DNA of 17,397 nucleotides from Thermoproteota archaeon (GCA_013153895.1 JAADDN010000187.1:1-17397), one strand, 5' to 3'. Positions 6,405 through 13,773 are shown, numbered from the stretch's first letter. Notes: generated by a model from the letters alone, not told the origin. Made by a program: numbers and translations.

Positions 6405-6460
6405 TTTTCAGTCTACCTATCGTTCATCATCTTCAGCCAGCGACCTCATCATCACTATAT
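6403..6460 (-). ncRNA. C/D box guide sRNA, candidate 3
   Basis: On the minus strand the layout is textbook: C box GTGATGA at 6455-6449, a 12-nt guide 6448-6437, D' box CTGA 6436-6433, C' box ATGATGA 6430-6424, a 12-nt guide 6423-6412 and D box CTGA 6411-6408. The D'-C' spacer is 2 nt. By the D+5 rule both guides point to a C: the complements are CCAGCGACCTCA (fifth base) and TCTACCTATCGT (fifth base). I could not place these in rRNA or tRNA from memory. It lies in the spacer between the methyltransferase and radical SAM genes, upstream of the former and on its strand. AT-rich stretches at 6468-6490 could hold its promoter. Confidence 0.8.
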
Positions 6461-6564
6461 GATTTCACTAATAATGGGGAATTATCTCTTTATCTGAATG
6501 ATTCTATGAAGAATAAGGTATAACTGAGAGCAATCATGTTGTCAATATTTTGCTACTATGAGAA

Positions 6565-6574
6565 TCTTTATATT
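6565..6574 (+). promoter_or_regulatory. TATA box of the radical SAM gene
   Basis: TCTTTATATT is centred at about 6570, 28 nt before the ATG at 6598. Transcription would begin at or 1-2 nt before the start codon, a leaderless mRNA. Confidence 0.6.
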
Positions 6575-6597
6575 ACGTTGAAGCATGTTAATGTTCT

Positions 6598-8142
6598 ATG
6601 AAACCTAGTATAGTTCTTACATCTGATAGATGTCTAATGTCTAATTATGATCCATTATGTCTTGGTGCTGCTGCAGATCTTCCTGTAGGTACTATTCCTA
6701 GGTACATCATGTTCAGGTTCGTGTTGCCTAGACTTCCAGAAGATGATGAGGGTAGGGTCATATTTGCACCTTACTGTATAAGGAAGGTTGAAAGCATACT
6801 TGCAGAGAAGTTTGGGAAGGATGTTATTGTTGTTAATCCTGATAAGCTAGGTAAGGTAGTTAATGAGCATACTAAGATAGTAGCTGTATCGACTATCGAC
6901 CCGCTCTCTATTGGTCCTCCAGTAACAACGTTCTGCGAGCTCTTGAGAGGATACTCAGGACCTATAACGTACATATCTGAAGAGTTTAGGAGACTGATGT
7001 TTAAGTTAAGAAGGTTGAAGACAAGGTACAGGTTTAAGGTTGTTGTAGGTGGTCCTGGTGCTTGGGAGCTTGCAGATTCTAAACTTGTTAGAGAATATTC
7101 TATAGATCATTTACTGATTGGTGAGGCTGAGGAAGATCTTGTAGAAGTATTTACAAAAATTATTGAAGGTCAGGATGTTCCTGAGATAGTGAAGATGAGG
7201 ACTAGCGTTAACACTAGGTTTAGACCTATACTTAACCCATCTATCTGTGGTCTTGTAGAGATTACACGTGGATGTGGAAGAGGCTGCATGTTCTGTTCAC
7301 CAACAACGAGACCTTTCAGGTCAGTTCCTCTTGACGTTATAGCTCGTGAGGTTAAGATAAATTTGAAGTATTGGAAGACTATTCACCTTGTTACAGAAGA
7401 CTTCTTGAGGTATGGTTCTAATAGTTTTCAAGTTAATAAGAATTCTATACTAAAGCTCATATATATGTTAAAGATGTTAGGTGTAGATAATATATCACCA
7501 ATACATACAACATTTGCAACAGTTGTTCAAGCACCTGACATTATTCATGAGATACGTGAGGTCTTTGAAGTAGATGTAGATAGGGGAAGGTACATAGGAA
7601 CTCAGATAGGTCTAGAGACAGGTAGTTCTCGACTGATTGAGAAGTATATGAGAGGTAAAGCTAAACCCTACACTCCAGATAAGTGGTGTAACATTGTTGA
7701 AGATGCTTGTAATATTCTTCACGAGAATGGTTGGATACCTGTAGTAACGTTAATACTTGGCTTACCTGATGAGACAGACGACGATGTTTATAAGACTATA
7801 GAGCTCATGGATAAGTTGAAAGATCTCAACCTTGTATGGGTTCCCTGCCTATTTACATCACTAAGAATCTCGCAGCTTAAGGAGCATGAGCCTCTGAGAA
7901 GAGATACTATGAGGAGATGTCATTGGGAGCTTATTGCAGAGTGTTGTAAACTTAATATTAAGATAATTGAGAAATTTGTAAACAATTACTTCAAGATCTC
8001 TAAGAAAGGACCTATAAGGAGATTTCTTTACTCTAGAGCATTTAATTTAATGAGGAAGATTTTTCTAGAAGTATATAATGAGGTTATGAGGGGCGAAGTT
8101 CCACCACCAATCATAGTTAACTTCTCTAGAGAAAACTTCTAA
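6598..8142 (+). CDS. Radical SAM protein with B12-binding-like N-terminal domain
   Basis: A 514-aa radical SAM enzyme of the COG1032 type. The 4Fe-4S cluster motif CxxxCxxC is CGRGCMFC (Cys226, Cys230, Cys233). GTQIGLETGSSRL (334-345) and VVTLILGLPDETDDDV (382-397) are the usual SAM-contact and barrel segments. Residues about 90-190 form a Rossmann-like B12-binding-type domain, with VVVGGPGAWEL (148-158) and HLLIGEAEEDLVEVF (171-185). The DxHxxG cobalamin-ligand motif is not seen, so cobalamin binding is doubtful. The first 60 residues resemble no domain I know. Family members include methylthiotransferases and B12-dependent methylases; no substrate can be assigned. It stands alone: divergent upstream spacer, convergent neighbour downstream with a 7-bp gap. 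A TATA box 28 nt before the ATG supports the start. Confidence 0.88.
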   Translation: MKPSIVLTSDRCLMSNYDPLCLGAAADLPVGTIPRYIMFRFVLPRLPEDDEGRVIFAPYCIRKVESILAEKFGKDVIVVNPDKLGKVVNEHTKIVAVSTIDPLSIGPPVTTFCELLRGYSGPITYISEEFRRLMFKLRRLKTRYRFKVVVGGPGAWELADSKLVREYSIDHLLIGEAEEDLVEVFTKIIEGQDVPEIVKMRTSVNTRFRPILNPSICGLVEITRGCGRGCMFCSPTTRPFRSVPLDVIAREVKINLKYWKTIHLVTEDFLRYGSNSFQVNKNSILKLIYMLKMLGVDNISPIHTTFATVVQAPDIIHEIREVFEVDVDRGRYIGTQIGLETGSSRLIEKYMRGKAKPYTPDKWCNIVEDACNILHENGWIPVVTLILGLPDETDDDVYKTIELMDKLKDLNLVWVPCLFTSLRISQLKEHEPLRRDTMRRCHWELIAECCKLNIKIIEKFVNNYFKISKKGPIRRFLYSRAFNLMRKIFLEVYNEVMRGEVPPPIIVNFSRENF

Positions 8143-8149
8143 GGATATT

Positions 8150-9532
8150 CTAGATATCTTGTTGTGGTAGCTCGAACGCCCACTTGATCTCTAGTGCTCT
8201 AGCTATATTTAAGTCTAGTGAAGCTACATCATCAGGATCTACCTCATGAACATCATATTTTCCTAATGCTGATATTAACATCTGTGTCTCAACTTTAACG
8301 CTCTCTAGATAGTTTATTACTCCTTGTTCTCCTTTTACGAGTGCTGATATTACTAATGGTCTACCTATGTATATTCCTGATGCTCCTAATGCTAGGGACT
8401 TAACTACATGTGATCCATCGTATAGTCTACCTGCTGGTAGTAGTGATAACTTATTATCAATTCCTAATAATCTTGCTCTTCTTATGAATGCTAGTGAGAC
8501 TAGAGTTGGATATCCTAGATGCTGCATTGCTACGCATGGTGCCATTGCTGTTCCACCTTCTTTTCCGTCTATCACTACTGCATGTGCTCCTTCTTCAAAA
8601 GCTATCTTTATGACCTTCATAGCATCTTTGAAGGGTCCTAGCTTTATCCATATTCTAACTCTCGGATAGTTTGTTCTCATGTTACGTATCATTCCTCTAA
8701 GTATCTCCTCAGTGTATGTTCCTGGAACACTGTACCTAGTTACGTACTTCTCTTTTCCTGTATCTTCTATAAGGTACTTCTGTTTCAGTCTTTCTACTTG
8801 TTCTCTAGGTATCTTAATTATTCCTCCAAGTCCAGGTTTTGCTCCTTGACCGATCTTTATTTCAAATCCTATCTTACCCTCCTCTAGATATGGTTCAACA
8901 TCTTTATCACTATACACCTTGTTCCATAGTTCATCATATGCATCTTCAACGCTCTGTTGTATTATTACTCCACCATACTTATCAATGTTTGTGAGATATG
9001 CCATGAGCCTCTCCTTGAAACATGGGTGCCCTCTTGTGAGTCTTTTAGAGTAGCCTCTAACTGTTGCAACGTTCTCTCCAATTCCATATATTATGCCCAT
9101 TTTAGCACAAGCTTTAGCTATGGGTATGGAGGTCTTGCTAGCTATTGCTGTGCTTCCCATTGTTCCTGCTACTATGGGCATGGATACCTTGAATCCTCCT
9201 AGCTCACATTCTAGATTAACATCTTCGAACGTTGGTTCTCTAAGTAGGTCAACCATCTTGTCTAGTCTCTTAGGTGTGAATGCTGGTGGTAACAGGATTA
9301 TTGTCGTGTCTAGGCTTGGAAATCTTGGGTATCGTGGTAATGTTACTGTTGATCCTAGTACAGCTGTTCCATATTCCATTAACGTGCCGAAGGGGTATAT
9401 TGCATCTCTTCCTTTTAGTGCTCTCCTAGCTATTTCTGCTACAGGGTAATCTTTTATGAACTCTTTAGCTCCTGTTAGTAGTCTAAGTTTTCCTAGAAGC
9501 CTAAGATGTAGTCCAACTATGCTGAACAACAT
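8150..9532 (-). CDS. Glutamate-synthase-like FMN-binding protein (GltB central domain)
   Basis: A 460-aa protein of the COG0069 FMN-binding glutamate synthase family. The barrel shows MPIVAGTMGSTAI (118-130), the conserved IGQGAKPGLGG loop (227-237), VVIDGKEGGTAMAP (319-332) and the phosphate-binding LGASGIYIGRPL (382-393). It lacks the N-terminal glutaminase domain and the C-terminal gate domain of bacterial GltB. The usual cysteine cluster for the 3Fe-4S centre is not seen: its few cysteines are scattered. It could therefore make glutamate only with partner subunits, or do a related amide or amine transfer. The ATG is 7 bp after the asparagine synthetase stop, with GTGAG 6 nt before it as ribosome binding site, so the two are one operon. 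Confidence 0.85.
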   Translation of the reverse strand: MLFSIVGLHLRLLGKLRLLTGAKEFIKDYPVAEIARRALKGRDAIYPFGTLMEYGTAVLGSTVTLPRYPRFPSLDTTIILLPPAFTPKRLDKMVDLLREPTFEDVNLECELGGFKVSMPIVAGTMGSTAIASKTSIPIAKACAKMGIIYGIGENVATVRGYSKRLTRGHPCFKERLMAYLTNIDKYGGVIIQQSVEDAYDELWNKVYSDKDVEPYLEEGKIGFEIKIGQGAKPGLGGIIKIPREQVERLKQKYLIEDTGKEKYVTRYSVPGTYTEEILRGMIRNMRTNYPRVRIWIKLGPFKDAMKVIKIAFEEGAHAVVIDGKEGGTAMAPCVAMQHLGYPTLVSLAFIRRARLLGIDNKLSLLPAGRLYDGSHVVKSLALGASGIYIGRPLVISALVKGEQGVINYLESVKVETQMLISALGKYDVHEVDPDDVASLDLNIARALEIKWAFELPQQDI

Positions 9533-9539
9533 GTTCTGC

Positions 9540-10589
9540 TCACGGTGTTGGTGCTATTCCAGCAACCTTCGGGTATGGTCTGGACTCCCATACTGCTCTT
9601 AGACCACATATGTACCTCGTCAATCTTTCAACTCCTATTCCGAAGCCCGCGGTCTTGAGCGGGTACAGCTCCTTAAGCATCTCAAGATACCACCTATACT
9701 TGTTAGGATCCTCACCAGTCTCCCTCATCCTCTGGATGACCTTAGCAGGCTCATACTCACGCTCTGCACCTGAGATAGCTTCACCAAACCCCTCTGGATA
9801 CAGCATGTCGAAGTCGAGAAGTATTCCAGGTCTTGTAGGATCTTCTCTATCGTAGAATCCTCTAGCACCTCTAGGATACTCAGTAACAAATATTGGAGTA
9901 TCATGATGAATAGATAGTACCTTCTCACACTCCCAAGGTATCTCAGTACCATACTCAAACTTACAGTTCAACTCTGTACACAGGATCTTATGAGCATCCT
10001 TATACGTGTACCTTGGGAAGGGAGGCTTGAAGTCTGGAAGAGATCTGTTCAACTTCTCCTCAAGCTCCTTACCATGAACATCCTTAACATACTTCACAAC
10101 ATAGCAGAACAGTTCTTCAGCAACCTTCATAGCATCTTGATACGTGGCATTATACATCTCTAGATCAACTTGAAAGAACTCTACAAGATGCCTACCAGTA
10201 TAGATGCTATCTAGAGGCTCAAGTCTCACATTTGGACTTACGAAGTATATCTTTCCTAGTGATGCAGCCATGTACTGCTTATAGAGTATTGCGCTACTCA
10301 TAACCTTATACTCATGACCATAAAAGTCGAATGTTACTTGTTTAGCACCTCTAATACCTGGATCTGTGACAGGACCTATAATTGGTGGAAGAACCTCCAC
10401 GAAACCCATAGAGTCAAGCTTCTCACGGATAGCATGTAGTATTGATGCCTGTATCCTAAATACTAGCTTATACTTCTCCTCTCTAGCCCATCTCCAGGAA
10501 TATCTCAACCATTCCTGAAGAAACTTTCGATAACGCTCCTTATCAGCAACCATGTTCTCAAACTCCTTAACGGCTGGATGTAGAGGCAT
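9540..10589 (-). CDS. asnA: Archaeal asparagine synthetase A (AsnRS-like, without anticodon domain)
   Basis: A 349-aa class II aminoacyl-tRNA synthetase-like catalytic domain. Motif 2-like VRLEP is at 121-125, GEAISGAEREY at 269-279 and motif 3 GFGIGVERL at 315-323. There is no N-terminal OB-fold anticodon-binding domain, as in the archaeal asparagine synthetase A group related to AsnRS/AspRS, which makes asparagine from aspartate, ATP and ammonia. The ITDP-like signature appears as VTDPG (74-78). A truncated AsnRS/AspRS paralogue is the alternative. I chose the ATG at 10589: the frame is open to 10691, but the extra 34 residues look unrelated, and a TATA box is centred 26.5 nt upstream of 10589. 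It is followed after 7 bp by the glutamate-synthase-like gene. Confidence 0.88.
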   Translation of the reverse strand: MPLHPAVKEFENMVADKERYRKFLQEWLRYSWRWAREEKYKLVFRIQASILHAIREKLDSMGFVEVLPPIIGPVTDPGIRGAKQVTFDFYGHEYKVMSSAILYKQYMAASLGKIYFVSPNVRLEPLDSIYTGRHLVEFFQVDLEMYNATYQDAMKVAEELFCYVVKYVKDVHGKELEEKLNRSLPDFKPPFPRYTYKDAHKILCTELNCKFEYGTEIPWECEKVLSIHHDTPIFVTEYPRGARGFYDREDPTRPGILLDFDMLYPEGFGEAISGAEREYEPAKVIQRMRETGEDPNKYRWYLEMLKELYPLKTAGFGIGVERLTRYICGLRAVWESRPYPKVAGIAPTP

Positions 10590-10610
10590 TAATTCGTCGA
10601 AGTTGAGACC

Positions 10611-10620
10611 CTTATTTAAG
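10611..10620 (-). promoter_or_regulatory. TATA box of the asnA operon
   Basis: CTTAAATAAG on the minus strand is centred at 10615.5, 26.5 nt before the ATG at 10589. This fixes the asnA start and predicts a leaderless mRNA, separate from the upstream aroC unit, whose stop is at 10713. Confidence 0.65.
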
Positions 10621-10712
10621 CTTGCTGATACGATGACGACAATCTGACAATTTAGTAATGATCTCTTGAAGAGAATAGTCGAGAAAGGCATGTGTAATTT
10701 CTCTTTTCTGCC

Positions 10713-11906
10713 TCATCCTGAGCCTTCACTTTCGACAGTCTTATCTATAGGAGGACTATACTTCACATATATCTCCCAGTACTTCTCAATGTTCTTGACT
10801 TCTCTTAACGTCAGTCTGTCAGTACTTATGAGACCACACCTCATTGCATGATCTACCAACACTATTGCTAGCATAGCCTCAACTACTGGTACTGCTCTGA
10901 TAGCTATACATGGATCATGTCTACCTCTCACCTTTATCTCGACCTCTTTCAACTTCCTTATATCTACCGTACGTAGTCCAGAGGCTATTGATGATGTAGG
11001 TTTGAAATATACTCTAACTATTATTGGTTCACCAGTACTCAGACCTCCAACTATCCCACCTTGAACATTTCTAAGATATTTAACATATCCATCCTCTATT
11101 ATGAGAGAATCAGCTGCCTCTGAACCAAACATCTCTGAAAGTCTTATTCCTAGTCCAAACTCTACTCCAACAGTTCCAGGTATGCTCATCATAGCCTTAG
11201 CTATGTCTGCCTTAAGCTTATCGAAGACAGGATCTCCTAATCCTGGAGGAACATTAAACGCTACTACTTCAACACAACCACCAACACTGTCACCTCTTCT
11301 CTTAACATCATCTATAAGGTTCATTACCTTTCTCTCAAATTCAGGGTCGAACGTTTTTACAGGTGATAGTCTAGATCTCATCAATATTTGAGGATCTTGA
11401 ACATTTTTCTCCAACTTTAGCTTACCGACAGAACGTACATAACCTATGATGAGAATACCGAGACTACATAACAGCTTCTTAGCTATGGCTCCAGCTGCTA
11501 CTCTTGCAGCAGTCTCTCTACCACTAGCTCTTCCTCCACCACGATAGTCCCATGCATCTAGACCATACTTTCTTATCATCTGTAGATCAGCGTGTCCTGG
11601 ACGTGGAGTATATTTCAATTCCTCGTAAGGTGACGAGTCCACATCTCTATTCCATATAATGATAGTGACAGGACCGCCAGACGTTACTCCACGAAACACG
11701 CCACTAATTATCTCAGGAACATCAAGCTCTCTACGAGACGTAGAATACTTATGTCCAGGTCTCCTCAGAACTAGTTCTCTATAGATGTCCTCCCAAGATA
11801 ATGGTAGTCCAGCTGGAACACCATCAACAACTACTCCAATAGCTCTACCATGAGACTCTCCAAACGTCGTTATCCTGAATAGGAGACCGAAACTGTTACC
11901 CGGCAC
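10713..11906 (-). CDS. aroC: Chorismate synthase
   Basis: Last step of the shikimate pathway: converts 5-enolpyruvylshikimate 3-phosphate to chorismate with reduced FMN. The 397-aa protein shows all family signatures: GNSFGLLFRITTFGESHG (3-20), RPGHAD (102-107), RGGGRASGRETAARVAAGA (122-140) and GGIVGGLSTGEPI (283-295). The frame opens with a GTG at 11915, but the GTG at 11906 gives MPGNSFG, matching the usual family start. It is preceded at 5 nt by GGTGA, a strong archaeal ribosome binding site. That sequence overlaps the stop of the 108-aa gene, so aroC is translated from the aIF1-orf108-aroC mRNA. An archaeal shikimate kinase lies 2.6 kb away on the same strand. Confidence 0.96.
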   Translation of the reverse strand: MPGNSFGLLFRITTFGESHGRAIGVVVDGVPAGLPLSWEDIYRELVLRRPGHKYSTSRRELDVPEIISGVFRGVTSGGPVTIIIWNRDVDSSPYEELKYTPRPGHADLQMIRKYGLDAWDYRGGGRASGRETAARVAAGAIAKKLLCSLGILIIGYVRSVGKLKLEKNVQDPQILMRSRLSPVKTFDPEFERKVMNLIDDVKRRGDSVGGCVEVVAFNVPPGLGDPVFDKLKADIAKAMMSIPGTVGVEFGLGIRLSEMFGSEAADSLIIEDGYVKYLRNVQGGIVGGLSTGEPIIVRVYFKPTSSIASGLRTVDIRKLKEVEIKVRGRHDPCIAIRAVPVVEAMLAIVLVDHAMRCGLISTDRLTLREVKNIEKYWEIYVKYSPPIDKTVESEGSG

Positions 11907-11917
11907 CTCTCTCACCT
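11907..11917 (-). promoter_or_regulatory. Ribosome binding site that decides the aroC start
   Basis: AGGTGAGAGAG on the minus strand contains GGTGA, complementary to the archaeal 16S rRNA 3' end, 5 nt before the GTG at 11906. The upstream GTG at 11915 has no such site and overlaps the motif. Confidence 0.6.
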
Positions 11918-12242
11918 ATATCGATAAGTTCCTAATATGTTTACTCTTCTCATATAATATTAAGAGTCTTGATATAAGTTCTCTAGCAACATCATCAGGA
12001 ACATCATGCACATTTATGATGCCCTCAGCTATGCTTAGAGCAATACAGAGATATATTGCTAATATGTACTCACGAGAACTTGAAACATAGCTTAAGAAGC
12101 TTCGCAAGGTGTCAGGTCCGTAAAGTGAGGAGAGAAGCTTCAATACATGCTTAGCTAGTTTACATAGCAGATTTTTAAGATCCGTACTACTCGTTAATAG
12201 CTCTCTAAGCTCCTCGTCTAGCTTCTCAACGTTTATGCTCAC
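11916..12242 (-). CDS. Unrecognised 108-aa helical protein
   Basis: I do not recognise this family. The protein is predicted to be all helical, with leucine-rich amphipathic segments at residues 5-40 and 86-105. A hydrophobic stretch EYILAIYLCIALSIAEGII (about 58-76) could be a buried helix or a single membrane segment. No catalytic or metal motif is visible. Its GTG start overlaps the aIF1 stop by one base (TAGTG), and its TAG is part of the aroC ribosome binding site, so it is a genuine middle gene of a three-gene operon. Tight coupling to aIF1 hints at a translation-linked role, but this is only context. Confidence 0.75.
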   Translation of the reverse strand: MSINVEKLDEELRELLTSSTDLKNLLCKLAKHVLKLLSSLYGPDTLRSFLSYVSSSREYILAIYLCIALSIAEGIINVHDVPDDVARELISRLLILYEKSKHIRNLSI

Positions 12243-12598
12243 TATCCTTCTCTCACGCTCTCATCTATGAGAATGTTATCTGGGTTGAATCCCATCTCCG
12301 TGAGCAGCCTCTTCACACGGTACCTATGGTCTCCCTGTAGCTCTATGACGTTACCGTGAACTGTTCCTCCCGCTGCTAGCTTCTTCTTCAGCTCCTTAGC
12401 TATGTTCTCTATATCTAGCTTCTTAGCATCTGCTCCATCTATCTCTATGACGGTGACCATATGCCTCCTCCTTCTCTCTAACCTTATCCTCACTATAGTC
12501 TGCTCCTTAACTATCGATGCCTCTAATGGAGCCTCCTCCTTACCTAGCAATGACTCAAGCAGCTGATCCACGTCCACGTTATTGGGCTTCTCGCCCAC
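12242..12598 (-). CDS. Translation initiation factor aIF1 (eIF1/SUI1)
   Basis: Archaeal homologue of eIF1/SUI1, which binds the small ribosomal subunit near the P site and monitors start codon selection. The 118-aa protein has a flexible acidic N-terminus (1-30). The SUI1 fold follows: VTVIEIDGAD (48-57), IAKELKKKLAAGGTV (66-80), GNVIELQGDHRYRVKRLLTEMGF (82-104). The GTG start at 12598 gives the usual length. A TATA-like GTAAAAATAC lies about 20 nt upstream. The stop overlaps the next gene by one base, heading the aIF1-orf108-aroC operon. In many archaea this gene sits in the S10 ribosomal cluster near rpl29; here it does not. Confidence 0.93.
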   Translation of the reverse strand: MGEKPNNVDVDQLLESLLGKEEAPLEASIVKEQTIVRIRLERRRRHMVTVIEIDGADAKKLDIENIAKELKKKLAAGGTVHGNVIELQGDHRYRVKRLLTEMGFNPDNILIDESVREG

Positions 12599-12649
12599 GA
12601 GCTAGGATCCCCGTATTTTTACTCGTATAGGGGTGTTTTAAGTATTTCT

Positions 12650-12670
12650 AGATTCCTAACTGAAGAATCT
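12650..12670 (-). other. Small hairpin after the 203-aa gene
   Basis: AGATTC (12650-12655) and GAATCT (12665-12670) form a 6-bp inverted repeat with a 9-nt loop, starting 4 nt after the stop of the 203-aa gene. It could help define the 3' end of that mRNA. No strong T-run follows on the minus strand, so a terminator role is uncertain. Confidence 0.25.
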
Positions 12671-12674
12671 GTTT

Positions 12675-13286
12675 CTAAACATAGGTCAACGTGTCTCTAT
12701 ATAGTCTAATCTTTACATTACCCATCACAGCTACGAGATCAGTTATCGCAACAAGATATCTAGTACTCATGTTGAGCATGTTAGATAGACCTAGCACATT
12801 AACACACTCAACAGGCACCTTAACGTCAATAATTGGTTCATTCTCAACATTCTTCTCCTCACATACAACTTTTATCTCTGGCACAGCTATAGTTTTAGGA
12901 AAGTCCCATAGATCGAAAGGTTGAGAGAACATTCTCAATCTACAGCTAGTTAACGTTCTTCTTCCAGTCACTAGTGATCCAAGACAGTAGTAGTCTAGGT
13001 CTCCTAACTTAACTAAGAATCCTATAGCTATCTCTACAGCAGCAGGAAACTTCTGAGGCTCAATACTCACCTTAACACATAGTCTTCTCCCCTCTCTACA
13101 TAATGGAAGTTCCATTCCTAGGTCAAATACTGTACACCAGGGTAGAGATTCTACAGGAATAAGATACCTACCATCTTGAAGCTTCTTAGCTGATAAATTT
13201 CTAACAAGCTCTATAGTTGATGCTCTGTACAATCTTGACAACTGATCAATAGATCCAAGCGTCTTCTCCTCATACCTCGAGTACAC
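12675..13286 (-). CDS. Unrecognised 203-aa protein
   Basis: I do not recognise this family. Predicted strands predominate in the middle and C-terminal parts (for example RLCVKVSIEP, PEIKVVCEE, IDVKVPVECV, NVKIRLYRD). The N-terminal 30 residues are helical. A hydrophobic run AAVEIAIGFLVKL (about 81-93) looks like a core helix rather than a membrane span. Seven cysteines are spread over the protein without a zinc motif. The start is a GTG at 13286, about 25 nt from an AT-rich palindromic element shared with the divergent DUF371 gene. The aIF1 operon begins 76 bp downstream with its own promoter-like sequence, so this gene is probably a single transcript. Confidence 0.65.
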   Translation of the reverse strand: MYSRYEEKTLGSIDQLSRLYRASTIELVRNLSAKKLQDGRYLIPVESLPWCTVFDLGMELPLCREGRRLCVKVSIEPQKFPAAVEIAIGFLVKLGDLDYYCLGSLVTGRRTLTSCRLRMFSQPFDLWDFPKTIAVPEIKVVCEEKNVENEPIIDVKVPVECVNVLGLSNMLNMSTRYLVAITDLVAVMGNVKIRLYRDTLTYV

Positions 13287-13304
13287 TAAGGTAAACTTTA
13301 ATCA

Positions 13305-13316
13305 TGATTAATTAAA
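13305..13316. promoter_or_regulatory. Palindromic TATA-like element between the DUF371 gene and the 203-aa gene
   Basis: TGATTAATTAAA contains the self-complementary TTAATTAA (13308-13315), centred at 13311.5. It lies about 25 nt from the minus-strand GTG at 13286 and about 22 nt from the plus-strand GTG at 13333. It is the only TATA-like sequence in the 46-bp spacer. Confidence 0.45.
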
Positions 13317-13332
13317 CATTCTCTACTAAACC

Positions 13333-13773
13333 GTGAAGGTGATTTGTGACAAGGTAGTAGCTCATGGTCATGGTATGATAACTGCTAAACATAGAAATAC
13401 TATGGAGATCACAAAAGATAACTATGTAACAGAGAGAGGCACCTGTATAATAGCATGTTCAGCAGATAAAGCATTAAGAGATCTTAGAGAAGACCTTAAA
13501 CAGTTAATCAAGAATGATAATACTGTAGTCGTAGTTAAGATAAGATGCGTAGACAAGTTTGAGATAGTACTCTGCAGAGGTTCAAGTAGACTAACTCTGA
13601 GTAGCGATAGAAAGATAGTGATAAGAAAGAGCAAATACGTAGATGATGCTACACTATGTATAGAATCTAATAAAGGTGCAGCAGACCTAGATAGAGGACT
13701 TATAAGCAGATTATGTATGTGTGATGTTGTTGAGATTCAGATATGTGCAATAGAGCTAGAAGATCCTACCTAG
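13333..13773 (+). CDS. DUF371 family protein
   Basis: A 146-aa member of the archaeal DUF371 family, whose function is unknown. The conserved N-terminal block AHGHGMITAKHRNTMEITKDNYVTERGTCIIACSADKAL (10-48) contains the GH, the KHRNTMEIT segment and the ERGTCII segment that mark the family. The central part, KQLIKNDNTVVVVKIRCVDKFEIVLCRGS, is strand-rich. The length is as expected. The start is a GTG at 13333. The gene is divergent from the 203-aa unknown and probably leaderless from a shared AT-rich element. Its 3' end overlaps the polyprenol-kinase-like gene on the other strand by 8 bp, so the two are convergent. Confidence 0.82.
   Translation: MKVICDKVVAHGHGMITAKHRNTMEITKDNYVTERGTCIIACSADKALRDLREDLKQLIKNDNTVVVVKIRCVDKFEIVLCRGSSRLTLSSDRKIVIRKSKYVDDATLCIESNKGAADLDRGLISRLCMCDVVEIQICAIELEDPT

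Noticed and set aside
6474..6527. A possible fourth C/D box sRNA on the plus strand (CTGA at 6494-6497 and 6524-6527, TGAAGA at 6507-6512)
   Set aside because: The expected C box position has ATGGGGA with two mismatches to RTGATGA, and the spacer between D' and C' is 8 nt. It is too degenerate to call.
10590..10691. N-terminal extension of the asparagine synthetase gene
   Set aside because: The extra 34 residues do not resemble the family, and the TATA box at 10611-10620 lies inside this stretch, placing transcription start at the ATG at 10589.
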